DNA of 46,511 nucleotides from Armatimonadetes bacterium 13_1_40CM_64_14 (lineage in GTDB: Bacteria > Sysuimicrobiota > Sysuimicrobiia > Sysuimicrobiales > Kaftiobacteriaceae). The stretch is from positions 1-46,511 of the forward strand of contig MNEU01000075.1 in the NCBI GenBank assembly GCA_001917855.1. The letters are read 5' to 3'. This document shows, piece after piece, positions 8,394 through 19,067 of the stretch (positions are counted from its first letter, which is position 1; the number at the start of each line of letters is the position of its first letter). The notes below the pieces were generated by a model. The model did not search any database. It was not told where the DNA came from and saw only the letters and a program-made list of their open reading frames with translations. Both the position numbers and the translations under genes were made by a program.

Positions 8394-10100
8394 TTACATA
8401 CGCTCGGGGACACGGATCCCCAGCAAGTCGAGCCCACCCCGCATCACCGTCGCCACCCCCCCGACAAGCTGTAGGCGGCTTTGTCGCAACGGCGCGTCCT
8501 CCGCTTGCAGCACCGGGACCTCATGGTAAAACCCGTGAAAGGCCTGCGCCAGTGAGAGGAGGAAGGTGGCCACGAGATGCGGATGGTACGTCTGCGCGGC
8601 CTCGAGCACGATCTCGGGGAACCGCGCCAGCAGCGTGATCAGTCCCCATTCGGGCGCGGAGGCAGCCGCCCGCGGGTCAAACACTCCCTCGGGGACCGCA
8701 TCGCCGCTTTTGCGCAGGATGCTGCGGGCGCGCACGTACGTGTACTGCAGGTACGGCGCGCTATCCCCCTCTAGCGACAGCATCCGGTCCCAGTCAAACA
8801 CGATGTTCTTCACGCGGTTCTGGGACAAATCCACGTACTTTACGGCGCCAATTCCGATGATCCGCGCCACGTCGGCGCGTTCGTCCGCGGACAGCTCCGG
8901 GTTCTTTTCGTCTACCAGCCGCCGGGCCCGCAGCATCGCTTCCTCCAACACATCTTCCAAAAAGACGACCCGGCCTTTGCGCGTGCTCATCCGCCCTTCT
9001 GGGAGCGTGATCAGTCCGAAGTCGACGTGGACGAAGACGCCGTCGTAGCCCAGTTTCCGCAGCGTGGCGAACAGCTGGCGGAAATGAAGTCGCTGATCGG
9101 CGCCAACGACGTAGATGAGCTGTGCGGGATTCCACGTCTTGAGGCGGTAAATGGCCGCGGCCAGGTCACGGGTGTGATAGAGGGTGGCCCCATCGCTGCG
9201 CCGGAGAATCAGCGGCGTGGACAGCCCGACGTCGTCCAGCCGCACGATCAGCGCTCCCTGGTCTTCGACGGCGACCCCCCGTCGGATCGCCTCGTTGATC
9301 ACCGCGTCGACTTTATCCGCGTAAAAGCTCTCGCCGAGCACGTGCTCGAACCGGACGTCGAGGAGATCATAAGTTTTTGTGAACTCACTCATGCTGAGGC
9401 GGACGAACTCCTGCCAGAGCGCCCGAGCCTGCGGGTCACCGCGCTCGAGTTTCAAGGACCACTCCCGGCCGCGCTCGTCAAGGGTGGGATCGCGCTGCGC
9501 CTCCTGATCGAACTTCACATACAAGCGCAGCAACTCACGGAGGGGGGCTTCCGCGTAGGCTTGGCGATCAACCCAGGCGGTGAAGGCGTACAGCAGCTTG
9601 CCGAACTGCGTCCCCCAATCGGCGATGTGGTTGATACCCACGGGCGTATACCCAAGGGAAGCATACAGGCGGTGCAACGCGGCACCGATGATCGTGGAGC
9701 GCAAGTGGCCCACCGACATCGGTTTGGCGATATTGGGCGAGGAGTAGTCGATCACCACGGCACGCCCGGCCCCGACGTCGTGACTGCCGTACCGGTCTTT
9801 CCACTGGGCCAGATCGGACATCACACTGGAGGCGAAGGGCGCACGGGCCAACGTAAAGTTAAGATATCCGCCGTCGGCGCGCACCGAATCCACCCGCGGT
9901 CCGATGTGCACGGCCCCGGCGAGGGACGAAGCCACTTCGTGCGGCGACTTATGCAGCCGGCTCGCCAGGGGAAAGCAGGGGAGCGCCAGGTCCGCCACCA
10001 CCCCGGAGGGGGGGACGGACAGCACGAGATCTGCGTCGGCGCCCGCGGCCCGGCGAATGGCTTCTACAATGTCTCGTTTGGTCGCTTCGTACGTGTACAT
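8394..10100 (-). CDS. argS: Arginyl-tRNA synthetase
   Basis: Class I synthetase that charges tRNA-Arg. The 568-residue product has the N-terminal Add-1 domain (about 1-100), the HIGH-type signature SVGHLRST (about 129-136) after NIAKPM, and the KMSKS-equivalent GRMSTRKG, followed by the anticodon-binding DALR domain with LSRFPEIV-like LARFPEIVLEAA and a C-terminus ending in GIRVPERM, as is usual. Length is normal. No T-box pattern is visible upstream and no clear ribosome binding site precedes the ATG. The 119 bases between this start and the htrA stop hold nothing I recognise. Confidence 0.96.
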   Translation of the reverse strand: MYTYEATKRDIVEAIRRAAGADADLVLSVPPSGVVADLALPCFPLASRLHKSPHEVASSLAGAVHIGPRVDSVRADGGYLNFTLARAPFASSVMSDLAQWKDRYGSHDVGAGRAVVIDYSSPNIAKPMSVGHLRSTIIGAALHRLYASLGYTPVGINHIADWGTQFGKLLYAFTAWVDRQAYAEAPLRELLRLYVKFDQEAQRDPTLDERGREWSLKLERGDPQARALWQEFVRLSMSEFTKTYDLLDVRFEHVLGESFYADKVDAVINEAIRRGVAVEDQGALIVRLDDVGLSTPLILRRSDGATLYHTRDLAAAIYRLKTWNPAQLIYVVGADQRLHFRQLFATLRKLGYDGVFVHVDFGLITLPEGRMSTRKGRVVFLEDVLEEAMLRARRLVDEKNPELSADERADVARIIGIGAVKYVDLSQNRVKNIVFDWDRMLSLEGDSAPYLQYTYVRARSILRKSGDAVPEGVFDPRAAASAPEWGLITLLARFPEIVLEAAQTYHPHLVATFLLSLAQAFHGFYHEVPVLQAEDAPLRQSRLQLVGGVATVMRGGLDLLGIRVPERM

Positions 10101-10219
10101 CGTTGCGTGGACAGCACGTCAGTGCGAGCTCGGCTCTCTAAATAAGGCGGGGCAAGCAGGACCCGCGGCAGAGAATCCACCGATGGCCGTCGGCGCGCAG
10201 TGTCCGTCGAGAGGGGCTG

Positions 10220-11350
10220 CTAGGGGCGTTGGCCGAGGGTAACCTCCGCCGTTCCCCGCTTGCTCTCGCGGAAGTACTCGATGCGGACGCGGTCTCCCGG
10301 GCGCTTGCTAAACAGCTCGCGGATGAACTCATTCCAGTTGCCGATGCGTTTGCCGTCAACCGCCACGATGATATCGCCGGCCTGCAATCCGGCCGCGGCC
10401 GCCGGGCCGCCGGGGCTCACCTCCCGCACGAACACGCCGTGGTCCACTGGGAGGTTGTTTTGGGTGGCAATTCCGGGGTCGATGTCGCCGCCGAATGTGA
10501 TCCCCACATAGGGCCGGGTGACGCGTCCGCTGCGGATCAATTGATCCATGATCGCCCGCGCCGCATCGATCGGAATCGCGAAGCCGATGCCTTGGGCGTA
10601 TGGAATGATCGCGGTGTTGATGCCGATGATCATCCCGGCACTATCGGCCAACGCTCCGCCGCTGTTGCCCGGGTTGATGGCGGCGCTGGTTTGAATAAGG
10701 TTTTCGATATTCGGACCCGCGGCACTCTCTCGCTCAATGCTGCGATTCAGCGCGCTCACGACGCCCACCGTCACGGTATGCCCCAACCCAAAAGGGTTTC
10801 CAATCGCCACGGCGAGTTGGCCGACTCGCAGTGCCCCGGAGTTGCCCAACTGCGCGGCAGAGAGGCGCTCGGGGGGTTGTACCTTGACGACCGCGACATC
10901 GGAAAAGGGATCGGCCCCGACCAGCCGCGCCGTGTAGGATTTGCCCGACAATAAGGTGACCCTGATCTGTTGGGCACCCTCCACCACGTGATTATTGGTC
11001 AAAATGTAGCCATCGGGGCTGACGATCACCCCCGACCCCGCGCCTTTCTGGGGGAAGATCCCGACCGCCGTCTGGACCTGGGCCACCGTATCGATGTTCA
11101 CGACGGACGGGCGCACCCGCTCGACCACGTGGATGATGGTGATCTCTTCTGGCGTGAGGGTTGTGGGGGGCGGAGGCGGCACCTGAGCAATCTGCGGGGG
11201 GAGCACCTGAGGCGCGGCTGCCGAGTTGATCGGCGAGGCCCCGCCGACGTACTTCGGCAGCACGGCGGTGCCTACCGTGCCGCCCACGGCCGCGGCAAGC
11301 ACGACAAGGATCAGCAGATTGTTCGGCGTCGTGTTCAAACGCATACGCAT
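10220..11350 (-). CDS. HtrA/DegP-like serine protease with PDZ domain
   Basis: A trypsin-like S1C protease that degrades or refolds damaged proteins outside the cytoplasmic membrane. A single hydrophobic segment at about 10-30 (NNLLILVVLAAAVGGTVG) acts as signal anchor; a proline-rich linker follows. The catalytic triad is His121 (LTNNHVVEG), Asp151 (DPFSDVAVV) and Ser230 (INPGNSGGAL). One PDZ domain fills about 275-370 (GLQAGDIIVAVDGKRI). The 376-residue size fits the DegS/YyxA-like single-PDZ type. It is transcribed away from accD, with its own promoter at 11485-11512. Confidence 0.94.
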   Translation of the reverse strand: MRMRLNTTPNNLLILVVLAAAVGGTVGTAVLPKYVGGASPINSAAAPQVLPPQIAQVPPPPPTTLTPEEITIIHVVERVRPSVVNIDTVAQVQTAVGIFPQKGAGSGVIVSPDGYILTNNHVVEGAQQIRVTLLSGKSYTARLVGADPFSDVAVVKVQPPERLSAAQLGNSGALRVGQLAVAIGNPFGLGHTVTVGVVSALNRSIERESAAGPNIENLIQTSAAINPGNSGGALADSAGMIIGINTAIIPYAQGIGFAIPIDAARAIMDQLIRSGRVTRPYVGITFGGDIDPGIATQNNLPVDHGVFVREVSPGGPAAAAGLQAGDIIVAVDGKRIGNWNEFIRELFSKRPGDRVRIEYFRESKRGTAEVTLGQRP

Positions 11351-11484
11351 AGGACCACTCTAACCACGCTTTCTACTCGGTGGGATTGGTGGGTAGTAAA
11401 TCGACGATCTTACTCTGCCGCACTGGTTGAGTGCTCCAAACCGATGGTGATGAGTACCTGCGCCCAGCGATACTACTCCTATTG

Positions 11485-11512
11485 ATTATATCAACTGACC
11501 GCGCACCAGCAA
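11485..11512 (-). promoter_or_regulatory. Promoter of the HtrA-like protease gene
   Basis: On the minus strand TTGCTG (11512-11507) and a perfect TATAAT (11490-11485) are spaced by 16 bases. Transcription would start near 11478, giving a leader of about 128 bases. Confidence 0.55.
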
Positions 11513-11814
11513 CGCGCGCTGGTGGAGGGCTAGGCTGTGTTCTGGCTGAGCACCCTTATACACCCGACGCGGACAGCGGCCATGCGTCGCCACGGGACTT
11601 TGGGATACATCACCGCTTGTGTCAATGCAATCGTCATTCGATCCCCTGAGGATCTCCCGAGCTAGTGACCAGCGGAGTGGGTCAACCCACCACCCGGCGC
11701 CTCGCCGGGGCGCGCCCGACTGAAAGAATGACCCGATGGGTAGACTCTCCATCGCATGTGGATGCGCGAGCGGCGGAGAATCCTCATCGTGGTCCGGTCC
11801 GCGTTCGCCCGTGC

Positions 11815-11836
11815 GTACCCGAGGTTTGCTCGGTAC
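11815..11836 (+). promoter_or_regulatory. Inverted repeat overlapping the accD -35 box, candidate operator
   Basis: GTACCCGAG (11815-11823) and CTCGGTAC (11829-11836) form an inverted repeat with one extra C in the left arm and a five-base centre. The right arm covers the -35 box of the accD promoter, a position where a bound repressor would block RNA polymerase. Which protein would bind is unknown. Confidence 0.4.
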
Positions 11837-11855
11837 AATGCGGGTAGGCTATAAT
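11826..11855 (+). promoter_or_regulatory. Promoter of the accDABC operon
   Basis: TTGCTC (11826-11831) and a perfect TATAAT (11850-11855) are separated by 18 bases. Transcription would start near 11862, about 34 bases before the accD GTG. Confidence 0.65.
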
Positions 11856-11895
11856 CGTATTTCGCAGTCATCCTCTTTTCCCCGGCAGGTGCGAC

Positions 11896-12771
11896 GTGCT
11901 GAACTGGTTGCGCCGGCCCAAGTACGGTACGGTGGAGCGACGCGAGATGCCGGCCGGCATCTGGGATAAATGCCCGCGCTGCCGCAACCTCATTTACCGC
12001 AAGGAACTGGAGCGGAATTTGATGGTCTGCCCGAAGTGCGGCTACCATCACCGCCTCTCGGCCGTGGAGCGCTTGGAGATCACCCTGGACCAGCAGGCGT
12101 TTCAGGAGTACGATGCATCGCTCACCTCGACCGACCCGTTGGGCTTCGAGGGGTATGGCGCCAAACTCGCCGAGGCTCGAGAGAAAACCGGCCAAGCCGA
12201 GGCCGTCATCACAGGCGATGGAACGATAGACGGCCGGCGCACGGTCGTCGCCGCCTTGGATTTCCACTTCATGGGGGGCTCGATGGGATCGGCGGTCGGA
12301 GAGAAAATTACGCGCGCCACGGAGCGGGCGGTGGAGAGCCGCTTGCCACTAGTCATCTTTTCCGCCTCTGGGGGCGCCCGCATGCAGGAGGGTGTCCTCT
12401 CCCTGATGCAGCTGGCCAAGACCAGTGCAGCGATCGGCCGGCTCCACGAGGCCGGATTGCCTTACCTGTCCGTCATGTGCGACCCCACGACGGGCGGGGT
12501 GACGGCCAGCTTCGCCTTCTTGGGCGACATTATCCTGGCCGAGCCAGGGGCGCTCATCGGATTCGCGGGTCGCCGGGTCATTGAGCAGACGATTCGCCGC
12601 AAACTCCCCGACGATTTCCAAACCGCGGAGTTCTGCCTGCAGCGGGGATTAATCGACATGGTCGTGTCGCGCGCCGAGATGCGCGCCACCCTGGCCCGGC
12701 TCCTCGCCTTCTTCGGTGCTCCTCGCGTGGCGCCCGCGCCGGAGGAGCCCGCGCCGGCCGCGCAGCCATGA
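11896..12771 (+). CDS. accD: Acetyl-CoA carboxylase carboxyltransferase subunit beta
   Basis: Beta half of the carboxyltransferase that moves CO2 from carboxybiotin to acetyl-CoA, making malonyl-CoA for fatty acid synthesis. It starts at GTG 11896 ([12 protein letters not shown]) with an AGGT element 5-8 bases upstream. The N-terminal four-cysteine zinc finger has CPRC (about 26-29) and CPKC (about 45-48). The crotonase-like core shows [14 protein letters not shown] and [10 protein letters not shown], then [10 protein letters not shown] and [13 protein letters not shown]. The 291-residue length is normal. Its stop overlaps the accA start in an ATGA junction. It leads an operon with all four subunits. 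Confidence 0.97.
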   Translation: MLNWLRRPKYGTVERREMPAGIWDKCPRCRNLIYRKELERNLMVCPKCGYHHRLSAVERLEITLDQQAFQEYDASLTSTDPLGFEGYGAKLAEAREKTGQAEAVITGDGTIDGRRTVVAALDFHFMGGSMGSAVGEKITRATERAVESRLPLVIFSASGGARMQEGVLSLMQLAKTSAAIGRLHEAGLPYLSVMCDPTTGGVTASFAFLGDIILAEPGALIGFAGRRVIEQTIRRKLPDDFQTAEFCLQRGLIDMVVSRAEMRATLARLLAFFGAPRVAPAPEEPAPAAQP

Positions 12772-13781
12772 CACAGCGTCCCCCTCGTCCCGCCGCCGAT
12801 CTCGATCATCAGCTGGCTGAACTTGAGCAGGAAATCGGGCGGCTGCACGTGCGCGCCCGCGACCACTCCGAGTCCCGGGAAACGGAGATCGCCGCGCTGG
12901 AACAACGGGCGGCGCAACTGCGGGAGGAGATCTACCGCAATCCCTCGCCGTGGCACATCGTGCAGCTCGCCCGACAGGCGCAGCGGCCCCGCTTGGTCGA
13001 CTTTCTGGGGTCCCTGTTTACCGACGTCATCGAGATCCACGGGGACCGGCTCTTCCGGGACGACCCCGCCCTCCTGACCGCGCTCGGTCGCTTCGACGGC
13101 CAACCGGTCGTCGTGCTGGGCCATAATAGAGGAAAGGACACGAAGGAAAACATTGCCCGAAACTTCGGGATGCCCTACCCGGAGGGATACCGGAAAGCCC
13201 TCCGGGCGATGCGGCTGGCCGAGAAGTTCGGTTACCCGGTCATCTCGTTTGTCGACACCACGGGTGCTCACCCAGGCGATCAAGCCGAGGAACGGGGCCA
13301 GGCGGAGGCGATCGCCCGCAACATCCAAGAGATGAGCCGCCTAAAGTCTCCCATCCTTGTGGTTGTCACAGGGGAGGGCGGCAGCGGAGGAGCGCTGGCG
13401 ATTGCGGTCGGTGACGCGGTGTTGATGCTCCAGTACGCCGTCTACACGGTGATCTCCCCCGAAGGCTGCGCCGCGATCTTGTGGCACGACGCTTCGCGCG
13501 CGCGGGATGCGGCTGCCGCCCTCAAGCTGACCGCCCGCGACCTCCAGGACCTGGGCATCGTGGACGAGGTTCTGCCCGAACCCCTGGGCGGGGGCCACCG
13601 CGATGCCGAGGCGGTCTATCGCGTCGTGCGTGATGGGCTGGGCCGTCACCTGCAGGCGTTGCGCGAGGTGCCCCGCGAAGTTCTTCTAGACCGACGGTAC
13701 GCGAAGTACCGCCGCATCGGCCGGGTCGTCGAGACCCTGGCCGCGGGAGGCGATGGTGACCGAGCCGAAGCTCGACCTTGA
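12768..13781 (+). CDS. accA: Acetyl-CoA carboxylase carboxyltransferase subunit alpha
   Basis: Partner of AccD in the carboxyltransferase heterotetramer. After a helical N-terminus (about 10-60, [13 protein letters not shown]) the core has [51 protein letters not shown] and [16 protein letters not shown], all family hallmarks. The 337-residue length is slightly above the usual 315-325. The ATG overlaps the accD stop by four bases, and its 3-prime end overlaps the accB start by 29 bases, so translation of the three is probably coupled. Confidence 0.97.
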   Translation: MTQRPPRPAADLDHQLAELEQEIGRLHVRARDHSESRETEIAALEQRAAQLREEIYRNPSPWHIVQLARQAQRPRLVDFLGSLFTDVIEIHGDRLFRDDPALLTALGRFDGQPVVVLGHNRGKDTKENIARNFGMPYPEGYRKALRAMRLAEKFGYPVISFVDTTGAHPGDQAEERGQAEAIARNIQEMSRLKSPILVVVTGEGGSGGALAIAVGDAVLMLQYAVYTVISPEGCAAILWHDASRARDAAAALKLTARDLQDLGIVDEVLPEPLGGGHRDAEAVYRVVRDGLGRHLQALREVPREVLLDRRYAKYRRIGRVVETLAAGGDGDRAEARP

Positions 13782-14229
13782 CCAGATCCGGGCTGTCATC
13801 AAGATTGCCAGCGAGTCGCCGGACGTCGCGGAGTTGGAGGTGGCGTCGGAAACTCTCAAAGTCGTCGTGAAGAAAGTCGCTGGCGCAGTCCGGGCGGTCG
13901 TCTCCACCCCCGCTTCTTCCCCCTCCGCCTCACCCGCAGCGGTCCCGTCTACCCAACCGGCGGCGACCGGGTCGACCGACCAGCTCGTGTCCATTACGGC
14001 CCCGATGGTCGGGACATTTTACCGCGCGGCCAAACCCGACGCCTCGCCGTTCGTAGCCGAAGGGGACCTGGTCGAACCCGGACAAGCGGTGTGCATCATC
14101 GAGGCGATGAAACTCTTCAATGAAATCCAAAGTGAGGTTCGGGGACGCGTCGCGAAGATTCTGGTGGAAAACGCCTCCCCCGTCGAATATGGACAACTGC
14201 TCATGCTCGTGGACACCACCGCCCCGTGA
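13753..14229 (+). CDS. accB: Biotin carboxyl carrier protein of acetyl-CoA carboxylase
   Basis: Carries biotin between AccC and AccAD. The N-terminal part ([16 protein letters not shown], about 7-22) is the usual AccB head; residues 43-78 are an Ala/Pro/Ser-rich flexible linker; the biotinyl domain covers about 79-158, with the biotinylated Lys120 in CIIEAMKLFNEI (Phe in place of the frequent Met after Leu). A GGGAGG ribosome binding site stands just before the ATG. The start lies inside the end of accA. Confidence 0.96.
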   Translation: MVTEPKLDLDQIRAVIKIASESPDVAELEVASETLKVVVKKVAGAVRAVVSTPASSPSASPAAVPSTQPAATGSTDQLVSITAPMVGTFYRAAKPDASPFVAEGDLVEPGQAVCIIEAMKLFNEIQSEVRGRVAKILVENASPVEYGQLLMLVDTTAP

Positions 14230-14280
14230 GGTAGGACGTGGGGACGATCTCCCCGACGGACGGACCCGGTCGTAGGACCC

Positions 14281-15666
<1,386 letters not shown>

Positions 15667-15786
15667 CTGGTCCGTTTCTCGAGGTGTCGGGTCCCCGGCG
15701 CGTGGGTCGCGGATAGGAATCCCCGACGCGAGGCAGGAAGAGTACGAAGGCCGGGTTGCGAGCCATCGGTCTGAGGAGGTAGCGGA

Positions 15787-16665
15787 ATGTCTTCGTTTCT
15801 AACGGTGTTGACGGTACTGGCGGCGATTCTGATCGTCGGATTCTCTATCATCAGCTCCGCGATCAAGGTCGTTCGGGAGTACCAGCGGCTGGTCGTCTTC
15901 CGGCTCGGCCGATCGATCGGCAAGAAGGGCCCCGGCCTGGTCTTCCTGATTCCCATCGTCGACAAACCGGTGTGGGTGGATCTGCGCGAGTTCTTCTTGG
16001 AGATCCCATCGCAGACGTGCATCACCAAGGACAACGCGTCGATCAACATCGACTTCCTGATTTACTTCAAGGTCTTCGAGCCAGACCAGACGGTGATTCA
16101 GGTCACCGACTTCGCCGGCGCCGCCCGCGGCATCGCCATGACCACGCTGCGGGCCGTCGTCGGCGACATCAGCCTCGATGATGTGCTGGCCCAGCGCGAG
16201 AAAATCAACCAGGTGCTGCGGGCGAAACTCGACGAGGTCACCGAGCGGTGGGGCGTGAAGGTCACGACGGTGGAGATCCGCGAGATCCTGCCGCCGCGCG
16301 AAGTACAGGAGGCGATGACCCGCCAGATGTCCGCCGAGCGCACCCGCCGGGCCGTGGTCACCGAGGCGGAGGGCAAGCGCCAGGCCACGATCACCGTCGC
16401 GGAAGGAGACAAGCAGTCGGCGATCCTGCGCGCCGAAGGGGAACGTCAGGCCGCGATCCTGCGCGCCGAAGGCTTCTCGCTGGCCCTCGACAGAATCTTC
16501 TCGGTGGCCAAGAACATCGACAGCAAGACCCTCACCCTCCAGTACCTGGAAGCGTTGAAGGTGCTGGGCGAGGGCGCGTCCACCAAGTTCATCTTCCCGC
16601 TGGAATTCACGAAACTGCTGCAGCCGATTGCGGACTTCGTCCGCGAGGCGGAGGGCCAAAAGTAG
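15787..16665 (+). CDS. SPFH/band 7 family slipin (stomatin-like) membrane protein
   Basis: Membrane-anchored scaffold of the stomatin/prohibitin superfamily, thought to organise membrane microdomains. It has an N-terminal transmembrane helix (about 4-27), the EYQRLVVFRLGR motif (about 32-43), the SPFH domain to about 205, and an Ala/Glu-rich coiled coil (about 185-235) containing two near copies of AILRAEGERQ. The 292-residue length is typical for slipins. An excellent GAGGAGG ribosome binding site stands 6-7 bases before the ATG. No NfeD partner gene is adjacent. A GC-rich hairpin follows the stop. Confidence 0.92.
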   Translation: MSSFLTVLTVLAAILIVGFSIISSAIKVVREYQRLVVFRLGRSIGKKGPGLVFLIPIVDKPVWVDLREFFLEIPSQTCITKDNASINIDFLIYFKVFEPDQTVIQVTDFAGAARGIAMTTLRAVVGDISLDDVLAQREKINQVLRAKLDEVTERWGVKVTTVEIREILPPREVQEAMTRQMSAERTRRAVVTEAEGKRQATITVAEGDKQSAILRAEGERQAAILRAEGFSLALDRIFSVAKNIDSKTLTLQYLEALKVLGEGASTKFIFPLEFTKLLQPIADFVREAEGQK

Positions 16666-16683
16666 CGCGGTGCCGCGACAGAT

Positions 16684-16712
16684 CCGGCCCGCGGGGGAGG
16701 CCCCCGGGCCGG
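16684..16712. terminator. GC-rich hairpin between two convergent genes
   Basis: Arms CCGGCCCGCGGGGG and CCCCCGGGCCGG pair almost fully, with a short bulge and a three-base loop. It lies between the SPFH stop (16665) and the convergent ABC ATPase stop (16719), so it can serve both strands. No U-tract is present. Confidence 0.5.
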
Positions 16713-16718
16713 GGACCA

Positions 16719-17819
16719 CTAGATGACGGCTTCCTGCGTATCCGGATTGAACAGGTGCATCTTCTTCATCCCCATCACGACCTCGATACTCTGTCCCATC
16801 TTCGCTTGCGACCGCGCCTCCACGCGCGCCACGATGGAGTGCGGGCCTGTGGTGAGGTAGAGGATCACGTCCGATCCCAGCGGTTCATGCACGTCCACTG
16901 TGGCCTGGATCGTCTGAGACGGCGAGGCCCCGTTGGTTAACGCGCGGTCGGCAATATCCTCGGGCCGAATCCCAAAGATCACGCGACGACCGACCCACGG
17001 CTTTGCCGCGGCCATCCAGGTCGGGGGGATTTCCACGCGGAAGCTTCCCGCATCGATAAACAGCCGCCCGGTGCTGTCGGCCACCGTGGCGTCGATGAAG
17101 TTCATGGCCGGGCTGCCGATGAATCCTGCCACGAAGAGGTTGGCGGGTTTCTCGTAGAGGTTGATGGGCGTGTCCACCTGCTGGATCTGACCGACGTTCA
17201 TCACGACGATGCGGTCCCCCATCGTCATCGCCTCGATCTGGTCGTGGGTCACGTAGATCGTGGTCGTCTGCAGCCGGGCGTGGAGTTTCTTGATCTCGGC
17301 GCGGGTCTGGACGCGGAGCTTGGCATCGAGGTTGGATAAGGGCTCGTCCATCAGGAAGACCTGCGGCTCCCGCACAATGGCCCGGCCTAACGCCACGCGC
17401 TGCCGCTGTCCGCCGGACAACTGCTTGGGCTTGCGGTCGAGCAGTGTGCCGATGCCCAGCATCTCGCCCGCTTCTTTGACCCGGCGCTCGATCTCCGGCT
17501 TGGGGTACTTGCGCAGGCGCAGGCCGAACGCCATGTTGTCGTACACGGTCATGTGAGGGTACAACGCGTAGTTCTGGAACACCATCGCGATGTCGCGGTC
17601 CTTTGGGGGGACGTCATTCACCCGCCGGTCTCCGATGAAAATGTCGCCGTCGCTGGCCTCTTCGAGTCCTGCGATTAACCGCAGGGCGGTCGTCTTCCCA
17701 CACCCCGAGGGCCCGACGAGCACCGTGAACTGTTTGTCGGGAATCTCGAGCGTGATGTCGTTGACCGCCGTGACGGCACCGAACTTCTTGGTCACTCCCT
17801 GCAGCTGCACCCTCGCCAC
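16719..17819 (-). CDS. ABC transporter ATP-binding protein, multi-sugar type (MsmX/UgpC-like)
   Basis: Energises carbohydrate uptake by CUT1-type ABC permeases at the inner face of the membrane. The 366-residue product has Walker A GPSGCGKTT (about 37-45), the Q-loop VFQNYALYPHMTV, signature LSGGQRQRVALGRAI, Walker B VFLMDEPLSNLDAKLR and the H-loop YVTHDQIEAMT, then a C-terminal regulatory OB-type (TOBE) region from about 240, as in MalK/MsmX/UgpC. The start is GTG 17819 with AGGAGG upstream. No permease or binding protein is next to it; such ATPases can serve several sugar importers, perhaps the one using the binding protein at 31917-33254. The 116 bases upstream hold nothing I recognise. 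Confidence 0.93.
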   Translation of the reverse strand: MARVQLQGVTKKFGAVTAVNDITLEIPDKQFTVLVGPSGCGKTTALRLIAGLEEASDGDIFIGDRRVNDVPPKDRDIAMVFQNYALYPHMTVYDNMAFGLRLRKYPKPEIERRVKEAGEMLGIGTLLDRKPKQLSGGQRQRVALGRAIVREPQVFLMDEPLSNLDAKLRVQTRAEIKKLHARLQTTTIYVTHDQIEAMTMGDRIVVMNVGQIQQVDTPINLYEKPANLFVAGFIGSPAMNFIDATVADSTGRLFIDAGSFRVEIPPTWMAAAKPWVGRRVIFGIRPEDIADRALTNGASPSQTIQATVDVHEPLGSDVILYLTTGPHSIVARVEARSQAKMGQSIEVVMGMKKMHLFNPDTQEAVI

Positions 17820-17936
17820 AGCCTATCCTCCTTGCTCACCTGATGGGGCTACTCTCATTCTACCGCGTTCGATCCGAGTCCGCGGGGCCCACGATTTGCC
17901 GCGGCTCGCTGTCCGGCTACATGAAAGAGGCGATCG

Positions 17937-18983
17937 TCACCGCTGCGCCAAACGGCGCTTCAGTTCATCGATCACGGCGACCGGGTATGGATCGACCCCG
18001 CGCTGCACGGCCACCCACCAACTGACAAAGTCGCCGATCAGGATCGTCGAGAGCAACCGCGCCAGCTTCCCCCTCCCGATGGCGCGCACCTCGTCGATCC
18101 CTCCCGCCCGCGCGAACGCGAGTTCCCGCGTAATCGTCACACGCCGCGCGAGTCGCTCCGGTTCGACCGCGTCCCGGAGAATGATGACGTGCAGGACCGC
18201 GGCCACCGCAGCATCCATCCCCCAGCCCACGGTTTCGTTGTGATTGAGCTCCGGGAAGGTGTTCCACACCGCTGCGGTCTTACCATTTTCGTTGAACTGG
18301 TCTTTCCAGCGTTCGGCGGCAGGCTCGAGAAAGGGGACCCCGCTGTAGATCACTGGGATGTGCTCGCTCAGCGCCTCCCCCAGCCGCCGCGCTGGGCTGT
18401 CGGAGCGGTCCGAACTGTGGTCGGCGACGATACGCCGCAGCACATCCACCGCTTCGCGCAGGTCAGCATCAAAGGACCGCACCACTCCCGCCCTGGCCAA
18501 CACCGCCAGCATAGGGAGAAACAAGTACGGGAGCGCGGCGCGGGGAGGCAGCCCGGGCGGGACCACGACGGCCGGGTGCCGACGCTCCTGCGCGCGATGC
18601 AGCAGCGCCCCGCCGGATGTGATCGCCACACAGGGTGCGCCGCGATTAGTCGCCTCGTCATAAGCCGCGAGCGTTTCCTCGGTGTCCCCGGAGTAACTGC
18701 ACGCGATCACCAGCGTCTGCGGCCCGACGAATGCCGGCGCACGGTACTCCTTGACGGGGATGACGGGGCCGACGGTCTCATCGAAGAGTACAGCGCGGAG
18801 GAGATCGCCCCCGATTCCGGATCCGCCCATCCCCAAGGCGACGATGGCCTGAGGTGGCGCGATTCGTCCTGCCGGCTCGGCGGGGAGCCCCCACGCCTCC
18901 TCACACATCTGCGGGAAGCGCTGGATCAGTTGCAACATCCCGTGAGGATCGCGCGGCGCGCGCACCGAGGCCTCCACCCGCAT
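17937..18983 (-). CDS. Bifunctional phosphoglucose/phosphomannose isomerase
   Basis: Interconverts glucose-6-phosphate, and often mannose-6-phosphate, with fructose-6-phosphate. The roughly 348-residue size and features fit the PGI/PMI family known from archaea and some bacteria: the first SIS phosphosugar-binding part with GMGGSGIGGD (about 51-60) and SYSGDTEET (about 96-104), then the WKDQFNENGK and FPELNHNE motifs that hold the catalytic Glu and His. The start is taken as ATG 18983, preceded by an AGGGGGTG element; GTG 18986 is equally possible and a further in-frame ATG at 19019 is less likely. It links to the glycogen and trehalose genes through hexose phosphates. Confidence 0.9.
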   Translation of the reverse strand: MRVEASVRAPRDPHGMLQLIQRFPQMCEEAWGLPAEPAGRIAPPQAIVALGMGGSGIGGDLLRAVLFDETVGPVIPVKEYRAPAFVGPQTLVIACSYSGDTEETLAAYDEATNRGAPCVAITSGGALLHRAQERRHPAVVVPPGLPPRAALPYLFLPMLAVLARAGVVRSFDADLREAVDVLRRIVADHSSDRSDSPARRLGEALSEHIPVIYSGVPFLEPAAERWKDQFNENGKTAAVWNTFPELNHNETVGWGMDAAVAAVLHVIILRDAVEPERLARRVTITRELAFARAGGIDEVRAIGRGKLARLLSTILIGDFVSWWVAVQRGVDPYPVAVIDELKRRLAQR

Positions 18984-19067
18984 CACGGTGCACCCCCTTC
19001 GCCGATGCGTGGGCAACACCTGCCCAGAACTTACAGGTAGACGACGTGCCCCAAGGCGAACTACACC

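Larger units (their letters stand above)
11351..11895. other. 545-bp divergent intergenic region between htrA and accD
   Basis: No supported gene here. It holds a minus-strand promoter for htrA (11485-11512), a plus-strand promoter for accD (11826-11855) with an inverted repeat over its -35 box, and several small hairpins: arms CACCAGC/GCTGGTG near 11505-11525 and a GC-rich one at 11693-11709. No tRNA, T-box or riboswitch pattern is recognisable. Confidence 0.6.

Noticed and set aside
9027..10145. 372-codon open frame on the plus strand opposite argS
   Set aside because: High GC content gives long antisense frames. The product has no recognisable motifs, whereas the minus-strand argS frame has all family signatures.
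11351..11895. Possible T-box, riboswitch or tRNA in the largest gap
   Set aside because: No T-box consensus, no tRNA T-arm pattern and no known riboswitch core could be recognised; only promoters and small hairpins are supported.
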